Shown here: positions 1 through 8,445 of the stretch, piece after piece
Layout of the letters: each line of letters opens with the position of its first letter
How positions within the stretch are numbered: position 1 is the stretch's first letter
Origin: CAWGCE01 sp964480915
Lineage (GTDB): Bacteria > Planctomycetota > Planctomycetia > Pirellulales > Pirellulaceae
Assembly (NCBI GenBank): GCA_964480915.1
Contig: CAYZRS010000017.1
Coordinates: 1 to 64,000, forward strand
Reading direction: 5' to 3'
DNA length: 64,000 nt
Made by a program: the position numbers and the translations under genes
The notes under the pieces: generated by a model
Database searches by the model: none
What the model was told of the DNA's origin: nothing
Seen by the model: only the letters and a program-made list of their open reading frames with translations

Positions 1-2
1 AG

Positions 3-76
3 CGACGCGGAGGGGACTCGAACCCCCAACCACCGGATCGACAGTCCGGGACTCTAACCAATTGAGCTACCGCGCC
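3..76 (-). tRNA. tRNA-Asp (GTC anticodon)
   Basis: The reverse complement folds as a complete cloverleaf. The acceptor stem is GGCGCGG (70-76) with CCGCGTC (4-10, one G-U pair). The D arm carries AGCTCAATTGGTTAGA, the anticodon stem is CCGGA/TCCGG with loop CTGTCGA, and the T arm is GGGGG-TTCGAGT-CCCCT. The anticodon read from the loop is GTC, which decodes Asp. The discriminator base is G and CCA is not encoded, so it must be added after transcription. The gene is 74 nt long and complete, lying at the very left edge of the window. Confidence 0.95.
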
Positions 77-415
77 AGGTTAATCGATCAATTATATCTC
101 CGACGACTCGGTCCGCAAGGTCGTACAGCCAGCTGGCCCCTTCTTTCAGATCGGAAGGGTGATCGCTCGCCAAATGGATGCAAAATGTGCTTGCAAATGC
201 CGCTCAGGAGTGATCGAACGATCGAGGGTGAGGCGGTGACTTGGGCTGCCGAAAGGCAGTTCGTGCCGGATGGGGCGATTGTACGACTCGGCAACCGCGA
301 ATCACCCGGCTCGCCGCGAACTTCCGGCTGTTTGGTCACGAAAAGCGGTCACTGTGACCTAGGTTTCCTAAGTGGATTCCCGGATCCCGACGAACCAAAT
401 CAAGGAGCTAGTAAC
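77..415. other. intergenic region, nothing recognised
   Basis: No ORF in either strand here resembles a known protein; the open frames look like chance readings. The only useful signal is the ribosome binding site AAGGAG at 402-407, which belongs to the small gene starting at 416. It presumably holds the promoters of the tRNA and of that small gene, but none could be placed with confidence. Confidence 0.5.
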
Positions 416-562
416 GTGACTTACCGCTTTCATGCGATTATGCGAAAGATCGAATCGGCCATTGTCTTCTCAGACGAGAAAACTTGGTTCTTTGTCATTT
501 TTGTGCTGGTAGTGCTCGGGGCGTTCTTCCTCAAAGGAATGGGGCTGAAAAAGGCCTACTGA
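416..562 (+). CDS. small single-pass membrane protein, 48 aa
   Basis: This is a hypothetical protein. A GTG start at 416 lies 8 nt after a perfect AAGGAG at 402-407, which is why the start is placed here and not at the far-upstream ATG of the same frame. The product has a short charged N-terminus (RFHAIMRKIE), one hydrophobic stretch (WFFVIFVLVVLGAFFL, about residues 25-40) and a basic end (KGMGLKKAY). A single membrane span with a positively charged C-terminus is predicted. A GGDEF-like protein gene begins 30 nt downstream on the same strand, so the two may be cotranscribed. No function can be inferred beyond membrane location. Confidence 0.7.
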   Translation: MTYRFHAIMRKIESAIVFSDEKTWFFVIFVLVVLGAFFLKGMGLKKAY

Positions 563-592
563 GCTCACACGATCGGTTCTGTAGCAGGAATA

Positions 593-1489
593 GTGACGCC
601 AATTATGAGTTGGATGAATACCTTAGGTTGTTTGACGATCGGTGGACTTGCTGGATGGTCCATCAAAACAAGATCTGCTCGCCAGCGAAAACAAACGGGG
701 AAGGTGGAACAGGCTGACTCCCAAGAGAGGACGAAAATGACCGCTCCAGGCAATCCAGAACAAGCCGTCTTCTGCGATATCCGCAGTTCACTCGCCGATC
801 ATTTTGAATCGCTCAATACTTTGGTCGATCGGCTGGGATGTTTCGATCACGACGTCGATCAAAAAAACGCACTCCTGGCGGACACCAAGCAACTGACCGA
901 GAAATTGGCGCTCGTGTACGACGATATTCGCCGGTTTGCGGATCGTTTGCCAGAAGCCAAGAACTCCCGTTTGGACGTCGAAACGAACGTTGGCAATAAG
1001 TGTGCACTCGAAGAGTGGCTGCAAATGCACTTCGCCTATCTCTCTCGCTATGGCAACGAATTCTCGATTGCTTTATTCGAGGTCGATCTGGGCGAAGAGG
1101 ATGCAGAGATCGATCGCGATGTGTTGACCGAAGTCGCCTGTCGCATCACCGATGTGTTGAAAGAGAACATTCGAGGTACGGACAAGATTTTCCGCTACTC
1201 GGCTAACGAGTTTGTTGTGACATTGCCAGAGACGCCATTGGATGGCGCCATGATTTTCGCCAATCGAACCACTCTCGACTGTACGGCTGCTGTCGATCAT
1301 CCCGTTTTCGGTGGTGTTGCAGCGGCTCGCCATAGTGACAGTCTGCGAACGCTCATGAGTCGCGCCGACGCGGCTCTTTATCAGGCAAAATCGCAAGAAG
1401 AGGACAGCGTCTGTTTTCATGACGGCAACCATATTGGTTCCCCGTCAGAAAAGCCGTTCGAGTTTCTGGAAGCTCATGTGACGGTCTGA
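593..1489 (+). CDS. membrane-anchored protein with degenerate GGDEF domain
   Basis: The N-terminus carries a hydrophobic stretch (WMNTLGCLTIGGLAGW), so a membrane anchor is likely. It is followed by a helical linker and, from about residue 125 to 285, a fold matching diguanylate cyclase (GGDEF) domains. Family landmarks visible are the entry segment around DVETNVGNKCALEEWL, the RYGNEFSIALFEVDL strand, and the terminal AALYQAKSQ motif. The signature GGDEF loop is SANEF at about residue 203, so both glycines that contact GTP are lost. Catalysis is therefore unlikely and a sensory, GTP- or c-di-GMP-binding role is more plausible (inference). The start is ambiguous: GTG at 593 has AGGAA only 2 nt upstream, whereas ATG at 605 has better spacing. 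Confidence 0.75.
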   Translation: MTPIMSWMNTLGCLTIGGLAGWSIKTRSARQRKQTGKVEQADSQERTKMTAPGNPEQAVFCDIRSSLADHFESLNTLVDRLGCFDHDVDQKNALLADTKQLTEKLALVYDDIRRFADRLPEAKNSRLDVETNVGNKCALEEWLQMHFAYLSRYGNEFSIALFEVDLGEEDAEIDRDVLTEVACRITDVLKENIRGTDKIFRYSANEFVVTLPETPLDGAMIFANRTTLDCTAAVDHPVFGGVAAARHSDSLRTLMSRADAALYQAKSQEEDSVCFHDGNHIGSPSEKPFEFLEAHVTV

Positions 1490-1500
1490 CTCGACTGGCA

Positions 1501-2346
1501 TCACCAAACACCTTGTGCCGGGTCATAGCCGAGCGCCGCGGCACGCTCAAAGTCTTTCTCCGCCTCTTCGCTTCGTTCAGTCGCTGCGTAGAGCAGTCCA
1601 CGATGCTGATAGAATACGGCCATTCCTTCGTCCAGTTCCTGGTCGGCATGGTCCCAGGGGCGTTTGTCGATCGCGGTACGGGCTTGCTGCCGCAGCGTGG
1701 CGCGACTCTTTCGTCGGTAGCGTTCGTACAACTCGACTGCCGATTCCGCATCCTCTAAGCCGCCCTCGAAGTCGCCGACAAGATAGCGAACGTAGGCTCG
1801 AGTATCGAGCATTCCACCCGATGTGGGTTGTCCTACCATCGACAGTGCTTCGTTGATGTTCTCTAGGGCCAGATCTAGGTCTTGTTCGGCGAGCGCCAAC
1901 ACGTAAGCGTGCGTATTCAACGTGCGGATGAGGTTGTTGGCTGAATAGAGATTGAGCCGATCGGCCGCCGCGGCCCGGGCCAGTCGCAGGGCAAGTTCGG
2001 CATCACCGATGGCTGCCTTCGCGTTTCCTGAACGGAGCTTGTAACCGCAGCGCGTGACCAAATGATCAATACTGTTCGCATCCCAGGCCAACGCTCGATC
2101 CATTTTCTCGATGGCCAGTTGTGGCTTGTCTGCCAACGACGCTTCGTAGGCGGCGGTGGCATGCCATTTTGCGACCTCCCGCTGCAGGGCGCCCCAAGCC
2201 AGCGGTACGCCGAGCAACAGGAGCGTTGCCCAAATGATAAGACGTTGGGACTTGTTGTACGTGTTTGGCTCCGTTCGCTCTTCCGTTGGAAACGCGGTTA
2301 GCTGAGCTGAGCTTTCCGTTTCGGTGGTCACATTACTGTCGGTCAT
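1501..2346 (-). CDS. membrane-anchored TPR protein
   Basis: The product is 281 aa. A polar Thr/Glu-rich N-terminus of about 33 residues precedes one membrane span (LIIWATLLLLGVPLAWGAL, roughly residues 36-54). The remainder is helical with TPR-like repeats, for example AYEASLADKPQLAIEKMDRALAW and a final unit ending EKDFERAAALGYDPA. Such proteins usually scaffold protein-protein interactions. It is convergent with the GGDEF-like gene, with 11 nt between stops. No specific family was recognised. Confidence 0.8.
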   Translation of the reverse strand: MTDSNVTTETESSAQLTAFPTEERTEPNTYNKSQRLIIWATLLLLGVPLAWGALQREVAKWHATAAYEASLADKPQLAIEKMDRALAWDANSIDHLVTRCGYKLRSGNAKAAIGDAELALRLARAAAADRLNLYSANNLIRTLNTHAYVLALAEQDLDLALENINEALSMVGQPTSGGMLDTRAYVRYLVGDFEGGLEDAESAVELYERYRRKSRATLRQQARTAIDKRPWDHADQELDEGMAVFYQHRGLLYAATERSEEAEKDFERAAALGYDPAQGVW

Positions 2347-2713
2347 CGATGCTTATTGGGTCCCAGTTGGGGTTTGGTATGGGTTTGGTTTCTGAGTTTC
2401 TGAATATGGCTTTTGGCAGACCGGTGATGTGTAGCCTACCGCAAAGCGTCAAAGTCCGTAATTTCGGCTTAGCCTAGCGGTGCTGGAGGGTAAATCATAA
2501 CGGCTTCTGCCGCTTTCAGCTGGTTTCGCCGGTTAAACATTGACGAGCTTTATGCAAGCTCCTAGGATCCTAGTTAGTTGCGGAAGTCTGACGAAGCGAG
2601 GGTGCCTTGTCATTGCTTGGAGCTTGAAGCAAACTCTTGGGCTGCCCAGCTTGGTCTGATCGCACGGGTCGCCAGATTTTCGACACAAAGAAATGTTAAC
2701 AAGGGGGACGGAC
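2347..2713. other. divergent intergenic region
   Basis: This 367-bp stretch separates the TPR gene (leftward) from the small L7/L12-like gene (rightward), so it should hold promoters for both. A perfect 12-nt palindrome, CTAGGATCCTAG, lies at 2562-2573, but nothing links it to a regulator. No credible ORF is present. Confidence 0.5.
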
Positions 2714-3043
2714 ATGCCATTGTTTGAAGTGGAAACGAACGCTCACATCATCATTACTTGGGCAGAAGACGACGATGCTGCGGCTCAAGTAGTGACCGAA
2801 GCTTACCCCACTGACACGGTAACTCGCCTGACGAAACGTCCTCGCGATACTTGGGTTATTTCCAAAGCCGCCTTGGGTATTTCTGATGCAGAGCCAGCCG
2901 ATCCGTGTTCGAAAGCACGTGACTGCCTTTCGAAGGCTGCGGGTGACAAGGTGCACGCGATCCGTCTCTACATGCAGGAAACCGGTACCGACTTGAACGA
3001 CGCTCGCAAAGCGATCGAATCCAACATGGTCATGGGTTGGTAG
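2714..3043 (+). CDS. small protein with ribosomal L7/L12 C-terminal-like segment
   Basis: The product is 109 aa starting MPLFEVETNAHIIITW. The ATG at 2714 is preceded by GGGGG at 2703-2707 with a 6-nt spacer, so I prefer it over the TTG seven codons upstream. The N-terminal half resembles a small alpha/beta domain. The last ~30 residues (DKVHAIRLYMQETGTDLNDA and following) follow the pattern of the ribosomal L7/L12 C-terminal helix-turn-helix (x-AI-x3-R-x2-TG-x2-L-x-EAK-x-AIE). This segment is found in non-ribosomal proteins as a binding module. A strong rho-independent terminator follows at 3090, so it is probably a monocistronic, well-expressed gene. Function unknown. Confidence 0.75.
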   Translation: MPLFEVETNAHIIITWAEDDDAAAQVVTEAYPTDTVTRLTKRPRDTWVISKAALGISDAEPADPCSKARDCLSKAAGDKVHAIRLYMQETGTDLNDARKAIESNMVMGW

Positions 3044-3089
3044 CACCCGAGGGCAAAACCGACGATTGACTGCCAGATAAACAAGAATG

Positions 3090-3120
3090 GGCCGGCTGTA
3101 GTGCCGGCCTTTTTCTTTTC
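3090..3120 (+). terminator. rho-independent terminator
   Basis: A 7-bp GC stem (GGCCGGC 3090-3096 with GCCGGCC 3103-3109) closes a 6-nt loop and runs into TTTTTCTTTTC. It lies 46 nt after the stop of the L7/L12-like gene. Confidence 0.9.
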
Positions 3121-3255
3121 TGCAAAACTGGGACAACTAATCTAAATTGTCATCGCCTGAGCGTTCGATGCTTCTTCTCAATGCCAAGGCCCAGTGAATG
3201 CTATCACTGCTGAGGCTGAAATCACTCGTCCCGAGTCATCGTTGGAGAAGCTGCC

Positions 3256-3495
3256 ATGTCGGGAGCAAGTCAACCATCAAGTTCGGTCGCCGAAATATCG
3301 GCCGTTGCCGTCAGTAGCGCCGGTGGGCATGCGTGCCATGCACGCGTGCAGGTTCGCGACGCATCTGCAAATCCGTGGCGCTGCTACGGGATGTTTCGTC
3401 GCATCGATCAAGCGCAAGAGTGCGTGCAAAGTCTCAACGACGATGGTCGGCAGGCGCGACTCGTACGATTCGCGATCGCCCCGGTGGCCGGCTAG
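3256..3495 (+). CDS. hypothetical protein, 79 aa
   Basis: The ORF starts with ATG at 3256, 8 nt after GGAG at 3244-3247. The C-terminal half (from RCYGMFRRIDQAQECVQSL) reads like a compact alpha/beta unit with balanced composition, whereas overlapping frames read as low-quality sequence. No known domain was recognised, and it has no operon partner: the next gene faces it. It could be spurious, so confidence is moderate. Confidence 0.5.
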   Translation: MSGASQPSSSVAEISAVAVSSAGGHACHARVQVRDASANPWRCYGMFRRIDQAQECVQSLNDDGRQARLVRFAIAPVAG

Positions 3496-3534
3496 TCGGC
3501 AGAGGCCAGGTTTAGACCGTGATCCGGTTGTCGA

Positions 3535-4497
3535 TCATCTTGTGACCGTCGACGTACTGCCTGGGCGCCATGGTTGGTTGGTCGCTTGGCTGTCTGCGAA
3601 ACCTTGATAATGCGAACTTGAATTCGCTTCGAAGGTGGTCGTGGCCACTTGTGCTTGAGCCGGTGTCGATTCGACATAGCTGGGAATCGGGGACGCCGCC
3701 GGTGCAACCGAGTTGTTGAGTGGGACAAAAGCGGGCGGTTCGCTCACGAGGGACGGCGCTGCCGCCGGAGCAGGCTGACTGGGGAACGGACTGGCTGCCG
3801 GGCTTGCTGCGAATTCCGAGCTCGGCGAATTGCCAAATTCGCTGTCGCGGTCGCTGCCACCGAAGCTGTTTGGCGCTGGTTGGCTGAAACTGGCCTGCTC
3901 GACCGGGAACTGTGAGGCCTCTGGTCCCACGGCTGGCCCTGAATTTGTCGCCATGAACGAGTCGCTGTCTTGCGGTGCGAAAGTTGTCGGGGCCGCTTTG
4001 GTGGCGTACATGCCTTCTTGCACACTGCCGTGTGGCGCGGCGTTGGCGGTTGGGTAGGTCGTTCCTGCCGGTGTTACGTTGTTTGTGCTGAAGCCAGCCT
4101 GCGCCGTCGTCTGCGCAACGATACCGCTGCTGGGCGGCGTGCCGGGTGTCGCCGTCAATGATTCTGGTTGCTGGGGAAAAGTTCCGTAGTTGGTTGCCGG
4201 GTAATCGGCAGGAGCGATCGGACTCGCGGCCGGTGAGCTGTTGGCCAGGTTGGTCGTGCCGCTTGGCATTTCGACCTGAGCGTCGAGTGGTGACGATGTG
4301 CTGGCAGTTTGACTGGGCGTCTCGGCCGCTGACGGTGGTGGATAATCGACGCCTTCATCACGCGTTAAGACGGGAATCTCTTTGCCTGCGAGCAGGTTCA
4401 TTTTTCCCATCGATTGGCATCCGAGAGAGCTAAGGAGCGTGCTTCCTAGCAAGATGCCGAGGACAACAGCGAGTCGGGTGGGACGCGAGTTATTCAT
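3535..4497 (-). CDS. hypothetical lipoprotein, Ala/Pro/Ser-rich
   Basis: The product is 320 aa. The signal peptide ends in a lipobox, LSSLGC, with the acylated cysteine at residue 27, so export and lipidation are predicted. The rest is low complexity, rich in Ala, Pro, Ser, Thr and Gln, with no recognisable fold and repeated short phrases such as AASPFPSQPAPAAAPS and PAASPIPSY. It resembles the disordered envelope lipoproteins common in Planctomycetes. The function is unknown; an extended tether in the periplasm is only a guess. Confidence 0.8.
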   Translation of the reverse strand: MNNSRPTRLAVVLGILLGSTLLSSLGCQSMGKMNLLAGKEIPVLTRDEGVDYPPPSAAETPSQTASTSSPLDAQVEMPSGTTNLANSSPAASPIAPADYPATNYGTFPQQPESLTATPGTPPSSGIVAQTTAQAGFSTNNVTPAGTTYPTANAAPHGSVQEGMYATKAAPTTFAPQDSDSFMATNSGPAVGPEASQFPVEQASFSQPAPNSFGGSDRDSEFGNSPSSEFAASPAASPFPSQPAPAAAPSLVSEPPAFVPLNNSVAPAASPIPSYVESTPAQAQVATTTFEANSSSHYQGFADSQATNQPWRPGSTSTVTR

Positions 4498-4695
4498 AGA
4501 TTCGGTACGAAGGGGTGAGCTGTCGGGTTGGAAACATTCGTCGCGGATGCGTTGAGCTTAGAACGTTGTACGGTCCTCGGGCGACCGAATTTGTGCCAAG
4601 CTCACCCAGCCTCTGCGCGGGGGGATAGTAGAAACGGGCTAACCACCCGTCAATGGCACTCGGGCAGCGGCCGCTCGGCGTGCTATCACTGCGCG

Positions 4696-4730
4696 CAAGA
4701 AAAACGGCTCGTCAAACGACGAGCCGTTTC
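4696..4730 (-). terminator. rho-independent terminator of sodA
   Basis: A perfect 12-bp stem (4702-4713 with 4718-4729) closes the tetraloop AAAC. Read on the minus strand, it is followed by TTTTCTTG. It lies 25 nt past the sodA stop codon. Confidence 0.9.
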
Positions 4731-4753
4731 GAGTTCGATTTCCGCGACGTGAG

Positions 4754-5362
4754 TTAGCCCTTGGCTTCCGCGAAGCGTCGGCTCACCTCATTCCAATTCA
4801 CGACATTGAAAAAGGCCGCGATGTAGTCGGGACGACGATTTTGATACTTCAAGTAGTAAGCGTGCTCCCACACGTCGATGCCCAGGATCGGTGTGCGACC
4901 TTCCATGAGCGGGTTGTCTTGGTTCGGAGTGCTCTCGACCAGCAGCTTGCCCTGATCGACCGACAGCCAAGCCCAGCCACTGCCGAAGCGAGTGCCAGCA
5001 GAACCGGAAAATGCTTCCTTGAATTTGTCGAATCCGCCCAGGTCGCTGTCGATCGCTGCGGCCAGTTCGCCGTCAGGGCTGCCGCCACCTTCTGGTGACA
5101 GGATGGTCCAGAACAACGAGTGATTGGCGTGTCCGCCGCCATTGTTTCGAACGACGCCTTGGATGTTTTCAGGGACCTCTGATAGCGAGGAGACGACATC
5201 CTCAATCGATCGGCCGTCCAGTGCGGTGCCATCAATCGCCGCATTGACCTTGTTCACATAGCCTTGGTGATGCTTGGAGTGATGAATTTCCATCGTCTGA
5301 GCGTCGATGTGTGGTTCGAGTGCGTCATACGCGTACGGCAATTCGGGTAAACTAAAAGGCAT
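4754..5362 (-). CDS. sodA: superoxide dismutase, Mn-type
   Basis: This enzyme dismutates superoxide to peroxide and oxygen in the cytoplasm. The product is 202 aa, normal for the Fe/Mn family. Metal ligands are visible as H27 (EIHHSKHH), H81 ([11 protein letters not shown]), and D163 and H167 in the signature DVWEHAYY. The GGHANHS context and Q148 in NQDNPLM favour manganese over iron. The start is the ATG of [12 protein letters not shown], which has GAGGAA about 9 nt upstream on the minus strand; a longer in-frame reading upstream lacks family similarity. No signal peptide is present. It is transcribed alone and ends at a strong terminator. The peroxide it makes could be handled by Tpx or the AhpD-like enzyme elsewhere in the window (inference). 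Confidence 0.97.
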   Translation of the reverse strand: MPFSLPELPYAYDALEPHIDAQTMEIHHSKHHQGYVNKVNAAIDGTALDGRSIEDVVSSLSEVPENIQGVVRNNGGGHANHSLFWTILSPEGGGSPDGELAAAIDSDLGGFDKFKEAFSGSAGTRFGSGWAWLSVDQGKLLVESTPNQDNPLMEGRTPILGIDVWEHAYYLKYQNRRPDYIAAFFNVVNWNEVSRRFAEAKG

Positions 5363-5499
5363 GGTTTCGTTCCTCAGTTTGCTTATACGAAACGCGAGAA
5401 ATGCGGAGACTGCGTCGCGAATCTGGGTAAATTCCAGTTCCACAAGATAGTTGATGCCCCGAAGTGTGACAATTGGGTCCTGGTTGAAAGTCGTCCATC

Positions 5500-5985
5500 A
5501 TGAATTCCGCTGGAAATCGATACGAGCCGCGTGGATCGGGCGGTTCCGCAGGTGGCGTGGGTCAATTCCTCACGGGCCTCGCGATGACGCTGGTCGGGCT
5601 GTGGCTCTTCTTTGATTCGGTCCGTCTCACGACCAACCAGATGGGGTTCCTCACGCGTCTCTTCGGTGGCGGGCACGGTGCATTAGAAACAACCTCGATG
5701 GGGATTTTGTTCATCCCCTTTTTCATTGGAGTTGTCGCGCTGTTCTACGACGCCCGGATGAAATGGGCATGGGGACTGACGTTGCTGGGGATCGCTATCT
5801 TGGCAATCGAGATCGTCAGTCGGATGCGTTTCTACATGGACGGCAAAGTCACGCACTTCTTGATGATGATGGTACTATTTGCGGGCGGTACTGGCCTGAT
5901 GATTCGCTCGTATTTACCAGCCAAGCGAGCGCTGGACGAATCGTCTGCGGAATCCGATAGAGAGTCTGGCGAGGGCGAAAACTAA
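5500..5985 (+). CDS. hypothetical four-pass membrane protein
   Basis: The product is 161 aa. A Gly/Ser-rich cytosolic start (GGSAGGVGQ) is followed by four hydrophobic segments at roughly residues 22-40, 68-83, 88-107 and 117-134, and an acidic C-terminus (ESSAESDRESGEGEN). No family motif was recognised. It is divergent from sodA, with 137 bp between starts. A membrane role is the only supported statement. Confidence 0.75.
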   Translation: MNSAGNRYEPRGSGGSAGGVGQFLTGLAMTLVGLWLFFDSVRLTTNQMGFLTRLFGGGHGALETTSMGILFIPFFIGVVALFYDARMKWAWGLTLLGIAILAIEIVSRMRFYMDGKVTHFLMMMVLFAGGTGLMIRSYLPAKRALDESSAESDRESGEGEN

Positions 5986-6020
5986 AGAGCGCCCAAGGTT
6001 AACGTGCGCTAACGTGCGCG

Positions 6021-8222
6021 TCAGTCTCGCATGGCCGATTGCCACTCGGAAGCTTGCATCGGGATCATGTGATCGTTGGGACCCGGGGTGTAGCCTTGAG
6101 CCACGAGATAAGACTTCAGGCTCGAGATCAAATTGCGGGCGGCTTGCACGGGATTGTTGCGGCGATCGCGACTGCGAGTCGGCCGTACGGCGACGCACAG
6201 CAGCACCTGACCTTCGTTGTTCTTGTTGTTCACGAAGCTGACGTGCATCTCAAAGGGGGTGCCACGATCATTCTTGCGGCGTTGGAAGACGGTACTTTCG
6301 TCGGTGATCTCTAGCACGATTCCGTCTTCATCCAGTCGCAAAACGTTAGCATCGTGGTCGGCGACAAAGCCTCGCAGTTTCTGCGCCATGATGTTGATCG
6401 GTACGTTAGTCGTCAGGTAGGACTCAACCAGTTTCTGTCCGGCCTTAGGCCGATTCATGAAGCGATCGAGCCAACCGCCCGTCTTTTGCTCCTGTTCACC
6501 TTCGAGTCCGCTGCCCAGCTGTAAGACTTGGTTGCGACCATTGTCTTTGGCTTGGAAAAGCGCTCGATCGGCTCGGCGAAGCATTGTTTCTGGAGTGTCA
6601 CCGGCTTGCACTTCGGTGACGCCGAAACTGGCACTGATCGATTGACCGTTCAGTTCTTTGAAGGGAGTGCCGGCCAGTTCCAGTCGGGTTTTTTCCGCCA
6701 ATCCGACCGCTTCTGCACAGCCACAGTCGCGGCAAACAACGACGAATTCTTCACCACCGTATCGAGCGACCAGGTCTCCCGAGCGACTGCCCCGGGCGAG
6801 CATGGCTGCGAAGCGAACCAGCACTTCGTCACCTGCCTGATGTCCGTACGTGTCGTTGACTTTCTTAAAGTGGTCGATGTCGGTGATGATCAGGCTGCAG
6901 GCCTTGCCGTTTTCCAGGCTGTCGGCAACCGATTCGGCAAAGACGCGGTCGAATTCAGCTCGATTGCAGACCCCCGTGAGTGGATCGCGTGACGCTTTCT
7001 GGTGGAGCGTCTCGACCCGTTGTTGTAGATTCTGTTCGGATGACCAGTCCCGAATAACCACCGTCACGCCCAGAGGAATGCCCGACACGCCAATCACCGG
7101 AACGGCCTGAAATTCAACGGGTACGAACTCGCCATCTTTACCTCGGATCAACAATGCGCTGGCCGACGGGACGCCCGAATGATAGGCGTGCCGGACAGGA
7201 CATTGGGCATCACGAACCAATCGTCCGCTTTGCGTGCGAAGATTGAGCAGTTGCGGCGTCCATTCTTCGCAGCGCACCGCGTCGGCTAGAATGCCGGTCA
7301 ATTTCTCGCTGGCGTGGTTCCAGCGTTTGATCTTAAAGTTCGCATCGATGAAGATCACGCCGTCTCGAACACTGTCCATCAGTCGTTCGTGGAAGAACGA
7401 TTCTTGATTCGCTCGTTCCTCGCCGTCATTGACCGCGTCTTGTCGGAAGTCCCAATAGCGATTCGAAGATTCGGCCGTGATGGTGTTGAGCCAGCGGTTG
7501 GTGGTGACACCGTTTAGTCGATTTTGATCGGTTGCCTGGATGTTGGCGAAATGTTCGACCATTGTCGGGTCGAATTGGACGTTGGCACAGGCAAAAAGTT
7601 CGGCGATCGCACGGTCGATGGAGAGTGCTTTGCGGTAAACGCGATCGGTCGTCATGGAATCGAACGCGTCGGCGATGGCGATCATGCGAGCCGCGACAGG
7701 AATGTCGTTGCCGCTCAGTTCGTAGCCCTGCTTCATTCCGTTGTACCAGGCGCCGACATTCGAAATGACATTCATCACATCATCGGACACGCAAATCGCT
7801 CCCAGGATTTGCCTTGCGAAGTCGCGTGAGTGGCGCATCATCGCTTGCTGATCGGCGGTGAGCGAACTCGGATTTCGCAAGATCGAATCTGGGATGCCGA
7901 TTTTGCCAATGTCGTGGAGCAGCGCCGAGACTTCGAGGTCATTCCGTTGAGATTCGGACATGTCGGTTGCCATCGACCAAGCCGAACAGCAGACGGCGAC
8001 CCGTGCGCAATGATCGGCCGTCGGAGCATGTCTGGCTCGCAGGGCAGTAAACAGGCTGCTCGCCATGCCCAGTCGCAAGGTGACAAGGCGATCCTGAGAC
8101 GTCGGGTCAATCGCACACGACGAACCTGGCTGGCCGTCCAATTTGGAAAGCAAATTGTTCAGTTGCGACAGACCCGTTCCCAGATCTATTCCGCCTGCTG
8201 AGTTCGAAAACGATTGCGACAT
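6021..8222 (-). CDS. HD-GYP-like / PAS / GGDEF signalling protein
   Basis: The product is 733 aa and lacks a membrane segment. An HD-GYP-related domain (about residues 45-220) has H103-D104 in LLHDIGKIGIPD and the later block IAIADAFDSMTTDRVYR. The segment that should read HHE...GYP is WYNGMKQGYELSG, so phosphodiesterase activity is doubtful. A PAS domain follows (about 285-405). The GGDEF domain (about 425-580) has an intact active site, RYGGEEF at 486-492, and an RxxD inhibitory site (RSGD) five residues before it, so c-di-GMP synthesis with product inhibition is predicted. About 130 C-terminal residues resemble a PilZ-like or conserved planctomycetal tail but were not identified. It is convergent with the membrane-protein gene at 5500. 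Confidence 0.9.
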   Translation of the reverse strand: MSQSFSNSAGGIDLGTGLSQLNNLLSKLDGQPGSSCAIDPTSQDRLVTLRLGMASSLFTALRARHAPTADHCARVAVCCSAWSMATDMSESQRNDLEVSALLHDIGKIGIPDSILRNPSSLTADQQAMMRHSRDFARQILGAICVSDDVMNVISNVGAWYNGMKQGYELSGNDIPVAARMIAIADAFDSMTTDRVYRKALSIDRAIAELFACANVQFDPTMVEHFANIQATDQNRLNGVTTNRWLNTITAESSNRYWDFRQDAVNDGEERANQESFFHERLMDSVRDGVIFIDANFKIKRWNHASEKLTGILADAVRCEEWTPQLLNLRTQSGRLVRDAQCPVRHAYHSGVPSASALLIRGKDGEFVPVEFQAVPVIGVSGIPLGVTVVIRDWSSEQNLQQRVETLHQKASRDPLTGVCNRAEFDRVFAESVADSLENGKACSLIITDIDHFKKVNDTYGHQAGDEVLVRFAAMLARGSRSGDLVARYGGEEFVVVCRDCGCAEAVGLAEKTRLELAGTPFKELNGQSISASFGVTEVQAGDTPETMLRRADRALFQAKDNGRNQVLQLGSGLEGEQEQKTGGWLDRFMNRPKAGQKLVESYLTTNVPINIMAQKLRGFVADHDANVLRLDEDGIVLEITDESTVFQRRKNDRGTPFEMHVSFVNNKNNEGQVLLCVAVRPTRSRDRRNNPVQAARNLISSLKSYLVAQGYTPGPNDHMIPMQASEWQSAMRD

Positions 8223-8445
8223 GTTTCAATGCTTGTGTAGACTTCACGTATCCGTACGCATTGTCGCGCACGGACTGCCCGCTTCATTCATTGCTAAAAC
8301 CTACGTCGTAGCCAGGGACAGTAACGTCTGACATGGGGGGGGAGCACAAATACCGACCATGACTTTCATGGTCGTAGGGCATTTAGCGATTGATCAGTCG
8401 TGGAAATCCCCATTTTGGCGAACGGCGACGTAAGCGGAGTTTTTC

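Noticed and set aside
62..415. Upstream extension of the 416-562 reading frame to an ATG at 62
   Set aside because: It overlaps the tRNA-Asp gene, has no ribosome binding site and its sequence is not protein-like; the GTG at 416 has AAGGAG at the right distance.
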